Notes: a model not told the origin generated them from the letters alone. Positions 1 through 8,532 are shown, counted from the first letter of the stretch. The stretch: DNA of 64,000 bases from an uncultured Pseudomonadota bacterium (GCA_903875225.1 CAIQVJ010000064.1:98581-162580), one strand, 5' to 3'. Translations and numbers: made by a program.

Positions 1-1
1 G

Positions 2-769
2 GGGATGACCGTGAGCTACCACTTCCGGCCGCCCCACCCGCTCTACGCGGGCTTCGATGGTCGGCTCAAGTCCCTCTCCGACGCCGATCTGGCGACGACG
101 CTGCGAGACTACGAGACCTACGCGATCAGCCCCACCACCGGGGACCTGGACCGGACCAGGCCCGGGGGGTACGCGCTCGTGCGCGACACCTTTGGCTCCG
201 CGCCGGTCACGGTGAGCCCGATGACGACGGACCCGCGCCTGCACCAGGCGGCGTTGGAGGTGTACCGCTCGATGGGCGCGAAAGCAGCGATCTTCTACCA
301 TGAAGGCGGCGCGCCGGCCGAGTACCCGTTGGAGACGCGCGCGGGCCTGCTCGTCCGCCCGAGTGACTTCGGTGTGACCCGCTGGGACGACGGGCACGGC
401 CACTCGCCGTTCTGGTGGTCGCGCGTGCTACGCGATCCGTCCTACAACCCGCTCGACCACCTGAGGACCGAGCTCCGCGAGTGGACGAAGCCCCGCGGCG
501 CGTTCGTGACCGTGCTGATGCATGAGAACGACTTCATGCGGCAGGACGCCCCCGAATGGACCTACGCGTACTACCCGAACGGCGACGGCAAGGCGTCCCC
601 GCTCCCTCCGCCGTGGACCGTGGACCGTGCGGACCCCACGCACCAGCGCAGCCCCGAGGAGCGCGCGGCCATCTGGTCCGCCTACGATCAGCTGGTGGGG
701 TGGGCCTCCACCAACCTGCACGTGGTCACGGATGTGGACATCCTCCAGATGCCGCAGCGGGCGCGGTGA
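2..769 (+). CDS. Hypothetical protein, possibly truncated by the window edge
   Basis: The frame is open to the left edge, so the first ATG at position 5 may be internal and the gene may begin outside the window. The visible 254 residues are soluble, with no signal peptide or membrane segment, and are rich in Trp, Tyr and His (for example FWWSRVLRD near residue 136 and VTVLMHENDFM near residue 170). The strand-like run ending in HEND, followed by an aromatic stretch, faintly recalls a TIM-barrel polysaccharide-deacetylase-like fold. That is a guess and no catalytic motif is certain. The convergent rdgB gene ends 96 bp downstream. Composition matches the neighbours. Confidence 0.6.
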   Translation, partial: GMTVSYHFRPPHPLYAGFDGRLKSLSDADLATTLRDYETYAISPTTGDLDRTRPGGYALVRDTFGSAPVTVSPMTTDPRLHQAALEVYRSMGAKAAIFYHEGGAPAEYPLETRAGLLVRPSDFGVTRWDDGHGHSPFWWSRVLRDPSYNPLDHLRTELREWTKPRGAFVTVLMHENDFMRQDAPEWTYAYYPNGDGKASPLPPPWTVDRADPTHQRSPEERAAIWSAYDQLVGWASTNLHVVTDVDILQMPQRAR

Positions 770-865
770 GGCCGGCGGCCTGCTGAACCCCTCTCCGGGC
801 TCACCCGCGTGTGGCATGGGTGGTATCGGGCGAGCGCCGCAGCGTGTGGGCGAGGAGGCCGCGGA

Positions 866-1435
866 CTACCCGAGCCCGGCCAACGCCGAGCGGAGGGCGG
901 CTCCCCGGTGGCTGATCGCGTCCTTCTCGTTCGGCGAGAGCTGGGCCATGGCGCGGCCGGGGGTCGCTTCCGGAAGGAACAGCGGGTCGTACCCGAACCC
1001 GCCGGAGCCCTGGGGCTCGAACCCGATCCGCCCCTCGCACCGCCCTTCGAACACGGCTTCCGGTCCGAGGCCCACGATCGCGATCACGCAGCGGTAGCGC
1101 GCACCTCGCGCTGCGGCGGGCTGGGCTGCCAACTCAACCAGGAGTCGCGCGTTGTTCGCGGTGTCCGTAGCCTCCGGAGAGTACCGCTTGGACCGCACGC
1201 CCGGCCGCCCGGCCAGCGCGTCCACCTCGAGGCCCGAATCGTCGGCGAGGCAGGGGAGTCCGGTGCGTTCGTGGCAATAGCGCGCCTTCTGGAGCGCGTT
1301 GGCCAGGAAGGTCTCCCCGGTCTCCGGCGGATCGCCGACTGCTGCGGGCAGGGGCAGCCACTCGACGTGGGGCGCCATGCGCGTCAACTCCTCGATCTTG
1401 TGCGCGTTGCGGGTCGCGAGCACGACACGGATCAC
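866..1435 (-). CDS. rdgB: RdgB/HAM1 family non-canonical purine NTP pyrophosphatase
   Basis: Cytoplasmic house-cleaning enzyme expected to hydrolyse dITP, dXTP and ITP to the monophosphate plus pyrophosphate, keeping deaminated purines out of DNA and RNA. The 189-residue length is typical of the family. Visible signatures are the N-terminal substrate loop ATRNAHKIEEL (residues 7-17), the metal-binding LADDSGLEVDALAG segment followed by PGVRSKRY (near residues 63-85), and GFGYDPLF near residue 147. It is the last gene of a four-gene minus-strand run and starts with an ATGA overlap on the stop of the 95-residue gene upstream, so it is probably translationally coupled. Confidence 0.95.
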   Translation of the reverse strand: MIRVVLATRNAHKIEELTRMAPHVEWLPLPAAVGDPPETGETFLANALQKARYCHERTGLPCLADDSGLEVDALAGRPGVRSKRYSPEATDTANNARLLVELAAQPAAARGARYRCVIAIVGLGPEAVFEGRCEGRIGFEPQGSGGFGYDPLFLPEATPGRAMAQLSPNEKDAISHRGAALRSALAGLG

Positions 1436-1719
1436 GTCTTGTCTCCGCTGAACGCGTTGTCGTCGCCCCCGGCCTCGCGGGGCGTGGCGAGCGGGCGTGC
1501 GATCTGCGCCTCTCGTTCGGCGATCACCACGGTGAGCACGGCCATGACTCCGGCCTTGTCCAGCGTACGCAGGGCGCCGAGCAGGTCACTGGCGCAGTAC
1601 TGCAGGCCGGTGCGCGTGATCTGGGTGATGGTGAGGGGCAGGGCGATCTCCTCCTTGTACACGAGCCGCAGCAGCGCACGCAGGGCGTCGGTTGGAACCT
1701 CGGTCAGGCCTCGTACCAT
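1432..1719 (-). CDS. Small hypothetical protein in the rdgB operon
   Basis: A 95-residue protein of no recognised family. It looks largely helical, has no membrane segment, and carries a single Cys in ITRTGLQYCASDLLGAL (near residues 34-50). Its start overlaps the stop of the metallo-beta-lactamase gene in a TGATG junction, and its own stop overlaps the rdgB start by four bases. The overlaps on both sides are the main evidence that it is a real coding gene. The last 20 residues look disordered. Function is unknown; a small helical regulator or adaptor is only a possibility. Confidence 0.75.
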   Translation of the reverse strand: MVRGLTEVPTDALRALLRLVYKEEIALPLTITQITRTGLQYCASDLLGALRTLDKAGVMAVLTVVIAEREAQIARPLATPREAGGDDNAFSGDKT

Positions 1720-2483
1720 CAGCCCTCCACCGCGAGGCCGTCGTATCCACGCTCAACGGGCACGCCGACCCGGGCCACGCGCGCGAGGGCCGCCACCGGA
1801 TCGTTCTCCGGGTACAGATGGGTGAGGATGACGCGGCGTGGACGCGCGGCATCGACCAGCGCGGCCACGTCGTCGGGGCTGAGGTGTGAGTCCCACGGGT
1901 CCTTGCCGGGGACAGCGCATTCGGTCACCAGCAGGTCCACGCCGGAGGCGAGGATGGCGAGGTTTTCGTTCGGCCCCGTGTCCCCCGAAAAAACGGCGGT
2001 GAACCCGGATGGGGAGGTGAACCGGAGGTGCAGCGCACCCGCCGAGTGGTTGGCTGGGAGCGTGTCGAGCACCACGCCGCCGGGGAGCAGCGCCCGGCCC
2101 GGGCCGCCCAGGGACAGCTCGGTGACCTGGGTGGTCCAGCGATCGGACCGGATCCAGGTCCCGTAGGTCGAGTACAGGCCCTCCAGGAAGGCATGAAAGC
2201 CCTCGCCCGCCCAGATCGGGTAGTCCCGGGTCCGGGGGATGTCCACGCCGACCTTGAGCGCGAAGAGGATCGGCACCAGATCTGCGCAGTGGTCCACGTG
2301 GCGGTGACTGTAGATCCCCCCATCCAGCTCCCGGGCGTCGACCCCCAGTTTCTTGAGTCGGGTGATGGTGCCGCTGCCACCGTCCACCAGCAGTCGGGTT
2401 CCCTGCTCTTCGACGAGGAACCCTGCCGAGCCACGGTCCGCGTCGGGCACGAGCGTACCGCTCCCGACGATCGTGAACTTCAT
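1719..2483 (-). CDS. MBL-fold metallo-hydrolase (RNase Z / AtsA-like)
   Basis: The start is the ATG at 2483, because the protein then opens with the beta-strand MKFTIVGSGT typical of RNase Z-like hydrolases; the longer frame upstream is only the antisense frame of the next gene. It has 254 residues. The zinc-binding signature H60-x-H62-x-D64-H65 is intact (SHRHVDHCAD), followed by NHSAGALHLRF (near 155), SGDTGPNENL (near 177) and a late HL pair in ILTHLYPEN that could supply the remaining ligands. Members cleave tRNA 3-prime ends, phosphodiesters or sulfate esters; the substrate cannot be chosen here. The start overlaps the upstream stop by four bases. Confidence 0.88.
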   Translation of the reverse strand: MKFTIVGSGTLVPDADRGSAGFLVEEQGTRLLVDGGSGTITRLKKLGVDARELDGGIYSHRHVDHCADLVPILFALKVGVDIPRTRDYPIWAGEGFHAFLEGLYSTYGTWIRSDRWTTQVTELSLGGPGRALLPGGVVLDTLPANHSAGALHLRFTSPSGFTAVFSGDTGPNENLAILASGVDLLVTECAVPGKDPWDSHLSPDDVAALVDAARPRRVILTHLYPENDPVAALARVARVGVPVERGYDGLAVEG

Positions 2484-3370
2484 CGGTGGGTGAATCCGTA
2501 CAGCACGACCGCTGCCACGATGGCCAGCAATCCGAAAAGACCGACCGCGCCGATCATCCAGGGCACGTAGTTGGTGCGCGGGGCGACCTGCTCGGTCTCG
2601 TCGGACTCCTCTTCCTGGGGCGGGGGCTCGGCTGCCTGCACCGGTGCGGGCGGCCGCTCCGGTTCCACGGGCATCGCGAACGCCCCGTTGCGCAGCGACA
2701 GCGCGAACACGCCGAACTCGGCGATGTCCTTGCACAGGGGCATGTTCTGCAGCATCCACTTCTCGAAGCCGTTCTCTTCGTTGGCGTTCGACATCCGGCC
2801 GGCCTCGTAGAGCGGCAGCGGGGCGTAGTCGAGGTTCGGCTTCTCCGGGACCTCGGCGAACGGCACACGCCCCTCGGTGCGCAGCCACCGCTTGAGCGCA
2901 TACCGGGCGTCGAGCACGGCGAACGGCATGCCGCCGAGCGCCTCGGCCTCCTTGGCCACGCGCTCGTAGGGGTACCGGGCGTCGTAGGCGTGGGCCAGCA
3001 GGCGGACCTGGGACGCCGGCATGGCCTGCCGGGCGCGCCCGAGGATCTCGGAGGGGAGCTTGCCCCCCGTGAGCTGGTTTGCAAAGTCGCCGCCGGGGAT
3101 GCGGCCACCCGCCATGCGCAGCTCCTCCGAGAGGATGCCGTGCGCCCAATCCGCGAGGTCAGCGGGGTTGCTGACCGAGACGATGCCTTGCTGAAAGCGG
3201 GTGCAGGCGCGTTGCAGGGGGGTGCGACCGTGCTGGTCGCCCAGGCGACAGGCGGTGACCGCGTAGTACCAGTCGGAGAATCGCTGGGCCATCGCCTGGC
3301 CCGACGAGGCGTCGCCACCTCGCCATTGCTTGAAGAGCTGTTGCGGGGCTACACTGTTCAGATCGGACAT
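2480..3370 (-). CDS. Hypothetical tail-anchored protein
   Basis: A 296-residue protein with a soluble helical N-terminal part (residues 1-225), a Pro/Glu-rich linker (about 226-262) and one hydrophobic segment near the C-terminus (about 270-291) followed by a short THR tail. It therefore probably sits in the inner membrane with its bulk in the cytoplasm. No enzymatic motif is recognised. The N-terminal pattern RFSDWYYAVTACRLGD is the most distinctive stretch. It is the first gene of the rdgB run. A well-spaced promoter ends six bases before its ATG, so the transcript may be leaderless. Confidence 0.8.
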   Translation of the reverse strand: MSDLNSVAPQQLFKQWRGGDASSGQAMAQRFSDWYYAVTACRLGDQHGRTPLQRACTRFQQGIVSVSNPADLADWAHGILSEELRMAGGRIPGGDFANQLTGGKLPSEILGRARQAMPASQVRLLAHAYDARYPYERVAKEAEALGGMPFAVLDARYALKRWLRTEGRVPFAEVPEKPNLDYAPLPLYEAGRMSNANEENGFEKWMLQNMPLCKDIAEFGVFALSLRNGAFAMPVEPERPPAPVQAAEPPPQEEESDETEQVAPRTNYVPWMIGAVGLFGLLAIVAAVVLYGFTHR

Positions 3371-3376
3371 CGCGCC

Positions 3377-3405
3377 ATCGTAAGGAGATGGACAACTTTA
3401 GACAA
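3377..3405 (-). promoter_or_regulatory. Sigma-70-type promoter with no room for a leader
   Basis: On the minus strand there is a TTGTCT -35 box (3405-3400), a 17-bp spacer and a TACGAT -10 box (3382-3377). The ATG of the 296-residue gene starts only six bases after the -10 box. A start site about 7 nt downstream of the -10 falls on the start codon, so a leaderless mRNA is predicted. No Shine-Dalgarno sequence fits between them. Confidence 0.6.
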
Positions 3406-3418
3406 GGGGGCTTCGACG

Positions 3419-3442
3419 AAAGCGCCTTTGCCGAGGCGCTTT
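3419..3442 (-). terminator. Stem-loop after the trmH-like gene
   Basis: A perfect 9-bp inverted repeat (AAAGCGCCT with AGGCGCTTT) encloses a six-base loop. It lies between the end of the methyltransferase gene at 3501 and the promoter of the next minus-strand gene. On the minus strand the right arm ends in TTT, then CGTC, so there is no long U-tract. A weak intrinsic terminator is likely, but not certain. Confidence 0.5.
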
Positions 3443-3500
3443 GGGTCCACAGGCCCGCGTGATGCGGCGCGGCGGCGGCGCGGGGCCCTGTCGCGACTTC

Positions 3501-4127
3501 TCAGGTGGCGTTGCTCGCCCTGGCCCGCAGGCCGCGGCGACCGCTCTCCTCGTGCTTGAGCCACTGCTCGATGAACCGCTGCTTCTCCGCGGCGGACAGA
3601 TCGTGGCCGACCAGCGCCCGCCTTCGGTCCGCCGCAGCGCGCAGGAGGATCGCGCCCGAGACCGAGACGTTCAGCGACTCGGTGAGACCCCGCATCGGGA
3701 TCATCACCGCCCCGTCGGCCAGCGCCCGAGCCTCGGCGCTCACACCGCGGACCTCGCTCCCGAACAAGAGGGCGATCGGCTTCTCCACCGGAACGGTCTC
3801 GGGGGTGTACGCCCCCTCCGCGAGGTCCGCGACGTACACGGCGAACCCCCGTGCGTGCAGCTCATCGATGCTCTCGCGCACCGTGGGGAAGACCCGGGTG
3901 CGCAGCCATCGCTCCGCCCCCCGCGCGGCACCGACGCTCGGCTTGAAGAACGCCGTGATCAGGTGGACCTCATGTACGCCGAACGCCTCGCAGCTCCGCA
4001 CCAACGCAGAGGCGTTGTGCCGCCGCCGCACGGCTTCGATGACGGCGACCACCGAGCCCATGCGCTGGTCGAGCGCCGCCTGCACCTTCTCGAGGCGCGC
4101 GGGCGTGACGATGGTCTGGGCGTCCAT
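3501..4127 (-). CDS. trmH: TrmH-family (SpoU) RNA 2-O-ribose methyltransferase
   Basis: SPOUT-class enzyme using S-adenosylmethionine to methylate a ribose 2-hydroxyl, probably Gm18 of tRNA. The 208 residues carry the three family motifs: motif 1 with N38 and R44 (RRRHNASALVRSCEAFGV), motif 2 FGSEVRGVS (122-130) and motif 3 IPMRGLTESLNVSVS (143-157), which forms the trefoil knot. Length and the Lys/Arg-rich C-terminal helix resemble bacterial TrmH. The ATG at 4127 overlaps the stop of yhbY in a TGATG junction; longer frames upstream are spurious. A related rRNA methyltransferase role cannot be excluded. Confidence 0.88.
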   Translation of the reverse strand: MDAQTIVTPARLEKVQAALDQRMGSVVAVIEAVRRRHNASALVRSCEAFGVHEVHLITAFFKPSVGAARGAERWLRTRVFPTVRESIDELHARGFAVYVADLAEGAYTPETVPVEKPIALLFGSEVRGVSAEARALADGAVMIPMRGLTESLNVSVSGAILLRAAADRRRALVGHDLSAAEKQRFIEQWLKHEESGRRGLRARASNAT

Positions 4128-4426
4128 CAGTCCCGCGGGAGGACGATCTGGGGGTCCGACTTTTTGCGGCGGTAGAGCACGATGACCCTGCCGATCACCT
4201 GCACCACGGTGGCGTTGCAGTACGCCGCCAGTTGGGCGGCGGCCTCGTGCTTGTCGTCCAGGCAGCCGTCGCCCAGTTTGAGCTTGATGAGCTCGTGGTT
4301 CTCGAGCTCCTGCGTGGCCTTGCGCTCGACCGCCTCGCTCACTCCCTCCTTTCCGGCGTAGACGACGGGGTTCAGGGCGTGCGCGAGCCCGCGGAGGTAT
4401 CGCTTTTGTTTGCTGGTGAGGTCCAT
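4127..4426 (-). CDS. yhbY: YhbY-type CRM-domain RNA-binding protein
   Basis: A 99-residue single-domain CRS1/YhbY protein. The family associates with pre-50S ribosomal particles and helps large-subunit assembly. Visible hallmarks are the N-terminal LTSKQKRYLRGLAHAL helix, NPVVYAGKEGVSEAV (residues 19-33), the HELIKLKLG strand (near 44) and the C-terminal QVIGRVIVLYRRK. It is coupled by a one-base stop/start overlap to the downstream RNA methyltransferase, making a small RNA-maturation operon. A TAC triplet lies 12 nt before the ATG (4438), fitting the leaderless-promoter pattern seen across the window. Confidence 0.93.
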   Translation of the reverse strand: MDLTSKQKRYLRGLAHALNPVVYAGKEGVSEAVERKATQELENHELIKLKLGDGCLDDKHEAAAQLAAYCNATVVQVIGRVIVLYRRKKSDPQIVLPRD

Positions 4427-4470
4427 GCGCGGGGGGTAGCGTTCCGGGACCCGTGAGGCAACCGGCGCAG

Positions 4471-6372
4471 CTACTTCCGTTTGAAGAGGCCGCTGAGCTG
4501 GCTGGAGATCGACTGTGCCGCCGGAGGGGTCGAGCTGGCGGCGGTGCGGCGGACCTCTCGCAGCGCATCCCGGTTGTTCGGGTCACGCTGCAGGGCCTTC
4601 TTGTACCGGGCCGCCGCCTCCGGCAGCTTGCCCTCGAGCTTCAGCAGGTTGCCCGCAGTCGCCTGCAGCTCCCCGTCCTTCACGGGGTCCAGGATGGTCA
4701 TGGCGTCGAGCAGCGCGATCGCCTTGGCGAGGGGCAGCCGCTTGCTGTAGTACCCGCTCTGGGCGGCGAGGAAGACATAGGGCCAGGTCTTGGGGTCGAG
4801 CTCGGCTGCGAGTGCGAGGTGCGGATCGGCCTCCTTGAACTGCCGGGCCCGCCAGAGGACCTCGCCTTTCTTGAATGCGATCCGCGCCGTCAGGACGTCA
4901 CGCTCGCTGGAATACGTGCTGCCCGCCTTGGCCGCCGCCTTGCGCTGCTTGAGCTCCTCGATGGCGCCGGGTGCGCGCAGAACGTCGTACGCCGAGTTCA
5001 CGAGGGAGAAGCAGTGCTCGGCGAGTGCTCGCACGGCGGGGGGGGCGCCGAAGAACGTGTCGGGGTGGTACGACCGTGAGATCTCGCGGAACGCGCGCAC
5101 GACGTCCTGCTCGGTGACGTCGTGCTTGTCCCCCAGATCCAGCACGTCGACCGGATCCCGGCCCATCAGCGCCTTGCTCGCCTCCCGAAGGGACTCGATT
5201 CGCGGGTCGGGCAACGCCAGATCCGGGGTTGTCATGTCCGCCGGCAGGAACTCGTCCGCCTGGAGGAGGCCGAGGCCGTTCAGCAGGTCGATCGCACGCA
5301 AGCCGGCGATCCGTCGGATGTCGTCCCCGTTCGCGACCTCGTCGAGCAGGTTGCGCAACGAGCGTGGCTTGGACGCGAGCCGGTGCACCCGCAACGACAG
5401 GGCGTCGAGCCCCCAGGCGGTCTCCGGCGAATCGCCGGGGATCCTGCGCTGGAGCGGCATACGGGCGCGCTTCGCCCACGTCGTCTCCAGACGCATCAGG
5501 CTCTTGCTCGCGATCACGGCGCTGCACCACTGCGGGACGGCGCCCGGGAGCGGGATCCCGGCGCCGGGCGGGGTCCAGCCAGCGTCCCACCGGGTCTCTC
5601 CTTCGGGTTCGTCCTGCACTGCGCAGAGCCACACGGCGAGGCCGTGGCAGGCTGCCTGCAGGCATGCGTCGAGCGTTTGCCCCTGCCCCAGGCCGACCTG
5701 GATGCCGGTCTGCAGATCGGCGATGTCGGCCGGCAGGCCGATGCCGCGAAAAAGCCCGGGGATGCCCTCGATCGCCACCACGTCGCCCGCCTTGACCCCC
5801 ACGGTGACGGACCCTCCTGCGCCGGTGAGCCTGAGCTGCCCGGTGGCGCGCTGCCGGTGCGCGACGAAGAGCAGGCGCATCGGCGCGAGCACCTCTGCGG
5901 GACCTCCCGCCCACGAGAGCCAGCCGAGGTCGCTGTCGTCCTCCTGGTACCCGGCCAGGCGTGCGGCGCGGACCGGTGGGCGAGAAACCGCTGCGGGCGG
6001 GGTGTTGGCCTGCGCGACGAGGCGATCGATCGTCCGGGCGAGCAGATCCCTGTCCAGCGGCTTGCGGATGAACCCGGTGGGCTGGAACCCGCGGCGCCCC
6101 GCATCCTCGAACACGCCCAGCTCGTCGTTCGAGCTCACGAGCACCACCGGTGTGCCCGGTGACCACTTGAGGATCGCCTTCCCCAGGTCGATCCCGTCCA
6201 TGCCGGGCATGGTCACGTCGGTGAGCAGGAGCTGGAACCGACCCTTCCGGAACGTCGCGAGCCCCTCCTCGCCGCTCCCTGCGGTCTCGGCCTCGTGCCC
6301 ACACGAACGGACGATGTCCGCAATCATCGTGCGGGTGAGCGCTTCGTCGTCGACAACCAGTACGCGAGACAT
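4471..6372 (-). CDS. Response regulator fused to a PATAN-like region, J-like domain and TPRs
   Basis: A 633-residue cytoplasmic protein. Residues 1-120 are a canonical receiver: acidic pair D8/D9, phosphoacceptor D52 and conserved K104 (FIRKPLD). Residues about 150-280 resemble the DUF4388/PATAN output module common in myxobacteria. Residues about 405-475 form a J-like domain with an intact H436-P437-D438. Residues about 500-610 contain TPR-like helices (FKKGEVLWRARQFKEADPHL and following). J domains stimulate DnaK, so phosphorylation might control recruitment of a chaperone or partner; that is inference. No DNA-binding domain is present. It is monocistronic and divergent from trxA. Confidence 0.88.
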   Translation of the reverse strand: MSRVLVVDDEALTRTMIADIVRSCGHEAETAGSGEEGLATFRKGRFQLLLTDVTMPGMDGIDLGKAILKWSPGTPVVLVSSNDELGVFEDAGRRGFQPTGFIRKPLDRDLLARTIDRLVAQANTPPAAVSRPPVRAARLAGYQEDDSDLGWLSWAGGPAEVLAPMRLLFVAHRQRATGQLRLTGAGGSVTVGVKAGDVVAIEGIPGLFRGIGLPADIADLQTGIQVGLGQGQTLDACLQAACHGLAVWLCAVQDEPEGETRWDAGWTPPGAGIPLPGAVPQWCSAVIASKSLMRLETTWAKRARMPLQRRIPGDSPETAWGLDALSLRVHRLASKPRSLRNLLDEVANGDDIRRIAGLRAIDLLNGLGLLQADEFLPADMTTPDLALPDPRIESLREASKALMGRDPVDVLDLGDKHDVTEQDVVRAFREISRSYHPDTFFGAPPAVRALAEHCFSLVNSAYDVLRAPGAIEELKQRKAAAKAGSTYSSERDVLTARIAFKKGEVLWRARQFKEADPHLALAAELDPKTWPYVFLAAQSGYYSKRLPLAKAIALLDAMTILDPVKDGELQATAGNLLKLEGKLPEAAARYKKALQRDPNNRDALREVRRTAASSTPPAAQSISSQLSGLFKRK

Positions 6373-6389
6373 GGAATCCTGCGCCCCGG

Positions 6390-6417
6390 TTGACGGGGCG
6401 GCATCGGAGCATAATCT
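6390..6417 (+). promoter_or_regulatory. Promoter upstream of trxA
   Basis: A TTGACG -35 box (6390-6395) is followed, after 16 bp, by TAATCT (6412-6417). It is the most AT-rich part of the 123-bp divergent spacer. It would give trxA a leader of about 70 nt. The overlapping minus-strand TTATGC could serve the response-regulator gene. Confidence 0.5.
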
Positions 6418-6495
6418 TTCTTCTGGCGCGATACGTCAGGAACCCGCCAGCTGTTTTTCTCCGCAGTCTCCCAGAACCCCCCGCCCGGATCTCCA

Positions 6496-6825
6496 ATGGC
6501 CAGCCCGAACGTCAAGATGATCAACGATGCCGACTTCAAGTCCCAGGTGCTCGAGAGCGACATCCCCGTCCTCCTCGACTTCACCGCTGTGTGGTGTGGA
6601 CCCTGCAAGGCCATCGCGCCGCTGCTCGACGACCTCGCTGACAGCAACCTCGGAAAGATCCGCGTCGTGAAGATGGACATCGACCAGAACGGGCAGACGC
6701 CGATGCAGTTCGGTGTGCAGTCGATCCCCACGCTGCTCCTGTTCAAGGCGGGCAAGGTCGTGGACAAGCGCGTGGGCTCCCTGCAGAAAGCAGCGCTGGC
6801 TACGTTTGTGGCATCTGTGCTGTAG
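6496..6825 (+). CDS. trxA: Thioredoxin
   Basis: A 109-residue thioredoxin, the usual length for a single-domain cytoplasmic protein-disulfide reductase. The active site W33-C34-G-P-C37-K38 is canonical and sits after the strand VLLDFTAVW. The cis-proline loop is QSIPTLLLF (near residue 75), followed by the expected GKVVDKRVGSLQK. No signal peptide is present. It stands alone, divergent from the response-regulator gene and followed by a thiamine-diphosphate enzyme 44 bp downstream with its own likely promoter. Confidence 0.95.
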   Translation: MASPNVKMINDADFKSQVLESDIPVLLDFTAVWCGPCKAIAPLLDDLADSNLGKIRVVKMDIDQNGQTPMQFGVQSIPTLLLFKAGKVVDKRVGSLQKAALATFVASVL

Positions 6826-6869
6826 AGCTTCGGGAACGGCGTTAGAGCGGCTGCTCTTCGGAGCGTCGC

Positions 6870-8498
6870 ATGCCCCATGTACACGGTGGCCGTCTGGTCG
6901 CAGAAGCCTTCGCCAAGGAGGGCGTGTCACACGTCTTCACCCTGTGCGGGGGCCACATCCAGCACATCTACGATGGGTGTCTGGACTTCGGGATCCGCGT
7001 CGTCGACTTCCGGCATGAACAGGCCGCGGGGCACGCGGCGGAGGGCTGGGCGCGCGCGACCGGCAAGCCGGGAGTAGCCCTCGTCACCGCCGGGCCGGGC
7101 GTCACGGACGCTGTCACCGCCGTGGCGAACGCCATGCGCGGTGGTGTTCCCATGGTGCTGATCGGCGGGCAGGGGCCGCGCTTCTACAGCGGCATGGGAT
7201 CGTTGCAGGAGATGGACCACGTCACGCTCTTGCGCAGCATCACCAAGTGGAGCGTGACGGTGCCCGAGACGAGGCGGATCCCGGACTTCCTGGCGATGGC
7301 GTTCCGGAAGGCCACCACGGGTGTGCCGGGCCCGGTGTTCCTCGAGATGCCGCTGGACGTGTTGATGGGGATGGAGAAGTCCGAGGACCTGTCCTACCCG
7401 AAGGACTACCGCACGGCCCACGTGGCCGGCGGGGATCCCGCTGCCATCACCGCTGCCGCCGACCTTCTCGCCCATGCGAAGAACCCGGTCGCGGTGGTGG
7501 GGACGCAGTGGTGGTGGAGCCCCTACAAGGACGCCATCCACGATTTTCTCGACGCGTACGACCTGCCCGTGTTCCTGAACGGGGGCGCGCGCGGTGCGCT
7601 CACGCCGGACGATCCGCGGTTCTTCCGGCTCTGTCGCGGAAAGGCGCTGGGCAGCGCGGATGTGATCGTCATCTTTGGCACGCCCTGGGACTTCCGGCTG
7701 AACTACGGGCAGGACATCCCCGCTGGCACGAAGGTCATCCATGTGGACCTGGACCCCGACGTCATCGGTCACAACCGCGGCGCGCAGGTGGGGATCGTGG
7801 GCGACACCGGGCTCGTGATGCGGCAGCTTGCGGAGGCCGGGCGCCGGACGTCGGACGGAAGCTGGGTCTCCGCGGTACGCGGGTTCGAGACCACCCGGTT
7901 CAACAAGATGCTGCCCGAGCTCAACAGCGACGCGAGCCCGATCAACCCGCTGCGGTTCAGCAAGGAGCTCGCGGCCGCGATCCCGGCGAACAGCACTGTA
8001 GTATGTGATGGCGGCGACATCGTCGGCACCGCCGCGAAGGTCGTGGATGTCACGCTGCCCGGCCACTGGATGGACCCGGGGCCATTGGGGACGCTCGGCG
8101 TCGGTCCCAGCTTCGCGATGGCCGCCAGGCTCGCGCGGCCCGACGAGCCCGCATTCATCATCTACGGCGACGGTTCCTTCGGGCTCAACGGGATGGAGTA
8201 CGAGGCCGCTGCGCGCCAGGGCATCCCGTTCGTGGGGGTGATGGGCAACGACGGCGCCTGGACCCAGATCCGCCGCGGGCAGGTCCAGCTGTTCGGGCAG
8301 GAGCGACTTCCGGCCACCGGACTCGCTTTTACCCACTACGAGCGCATGGTCGAGGCGCTGGGCGGGTACGGCGAGTACGTGGAGAAGCCCGAAGACATCC
8401 GGCCAGCGATCGACCGCGCGCTCGCCAGTGGCAAGCCGGCGTTGGTGAACGTGAAGATCGGTGCTTCGGCGTTCCGCGAGGGCGCGATCTCGGTCTGA
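6870..8498 (+). CDS. Thiamine-diphosphate enzyme of the acetolactate synthase superfamily
   Basis: A 542-residue three-domain ThDP enzyme. The cofactor-activating Glu is E50 in FRHEQAAGHAAEGWAR. The N-terminal domain continues with TAGPGVTDAVTAVANA, and the C-terminal ThDP/Mg site is YGDGSFGLNGMEYEAA (from about residue 430), with the metal-binding D and N. The family includes acetolactate synthase, 2-hydroxyacyl-CoA lyase and oxalyl-CoA decarboxylase. The sequence resembles the ILVBL/2-hydroxyacyl-CoA-lyase side more than anabolic IlvB, and no small regulatory subunit is adjacent. A CGGAG Shine-Dalgarno lies 7 nt before the ATG. The exact substrate is not determinable. Confidence 0.9.
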   Translation: MPHVHGGRLVAEAFAKEGVSHVFTLCGGHIQHIYDGCLDFGIRVVDFRHEQAAGHAAEGWARATGKPGVALVTAGPGVTDAVTAVANAMRGGVPMVLIGGQGPRFYSGMGSLQEMDHVTLLRSITKWSVTVPETRRIPDFLAMAFRKATTGVPGPVFLEMPLDVLMGMEKSEDLSYPKDYRTAHVAGGDPAAITAAADLLAHAKNPVAVVGTQWWWSPYKDAIHDFLDAYDLPVFLNGGARGALTPDDPRFFRLCRGKALGSADVIVIFGTPWDFRLNYGQDIPAGTKVIHVDLDPDVIGHNRGAQVGIVGDTGLVMRQLAEAGRRTSDGSWVSAVRGFETTRFNKMLPELNSDASPINPLRFSKELAAAIPANSTVVCDGGDIVGTAAKVVDVTLPGHWMDPGPLGTLGVGPSFAMAARLARPDEPAFIIYGDGSFGLNGMEYEAAARQGIPFVGVMGNDGAWTQIRRGQVQLFGQERLPATGLAFTHYERMVEALGGYGEYVEKPEDIRPAIDRALASGKPALVNVKIGASAFREGAISV

Positions 8499-8532
8499 TC
8501 GGGTGCACCAACAATTGGCTCGATCGGCACGC

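Noticed and set aside
2484..3149. N-terminal extension of the MBL hydrolase frame
   Set aside because: The extension is antisense-like and Arg/Gly-rich; the fold begins at the ATG at 2483.
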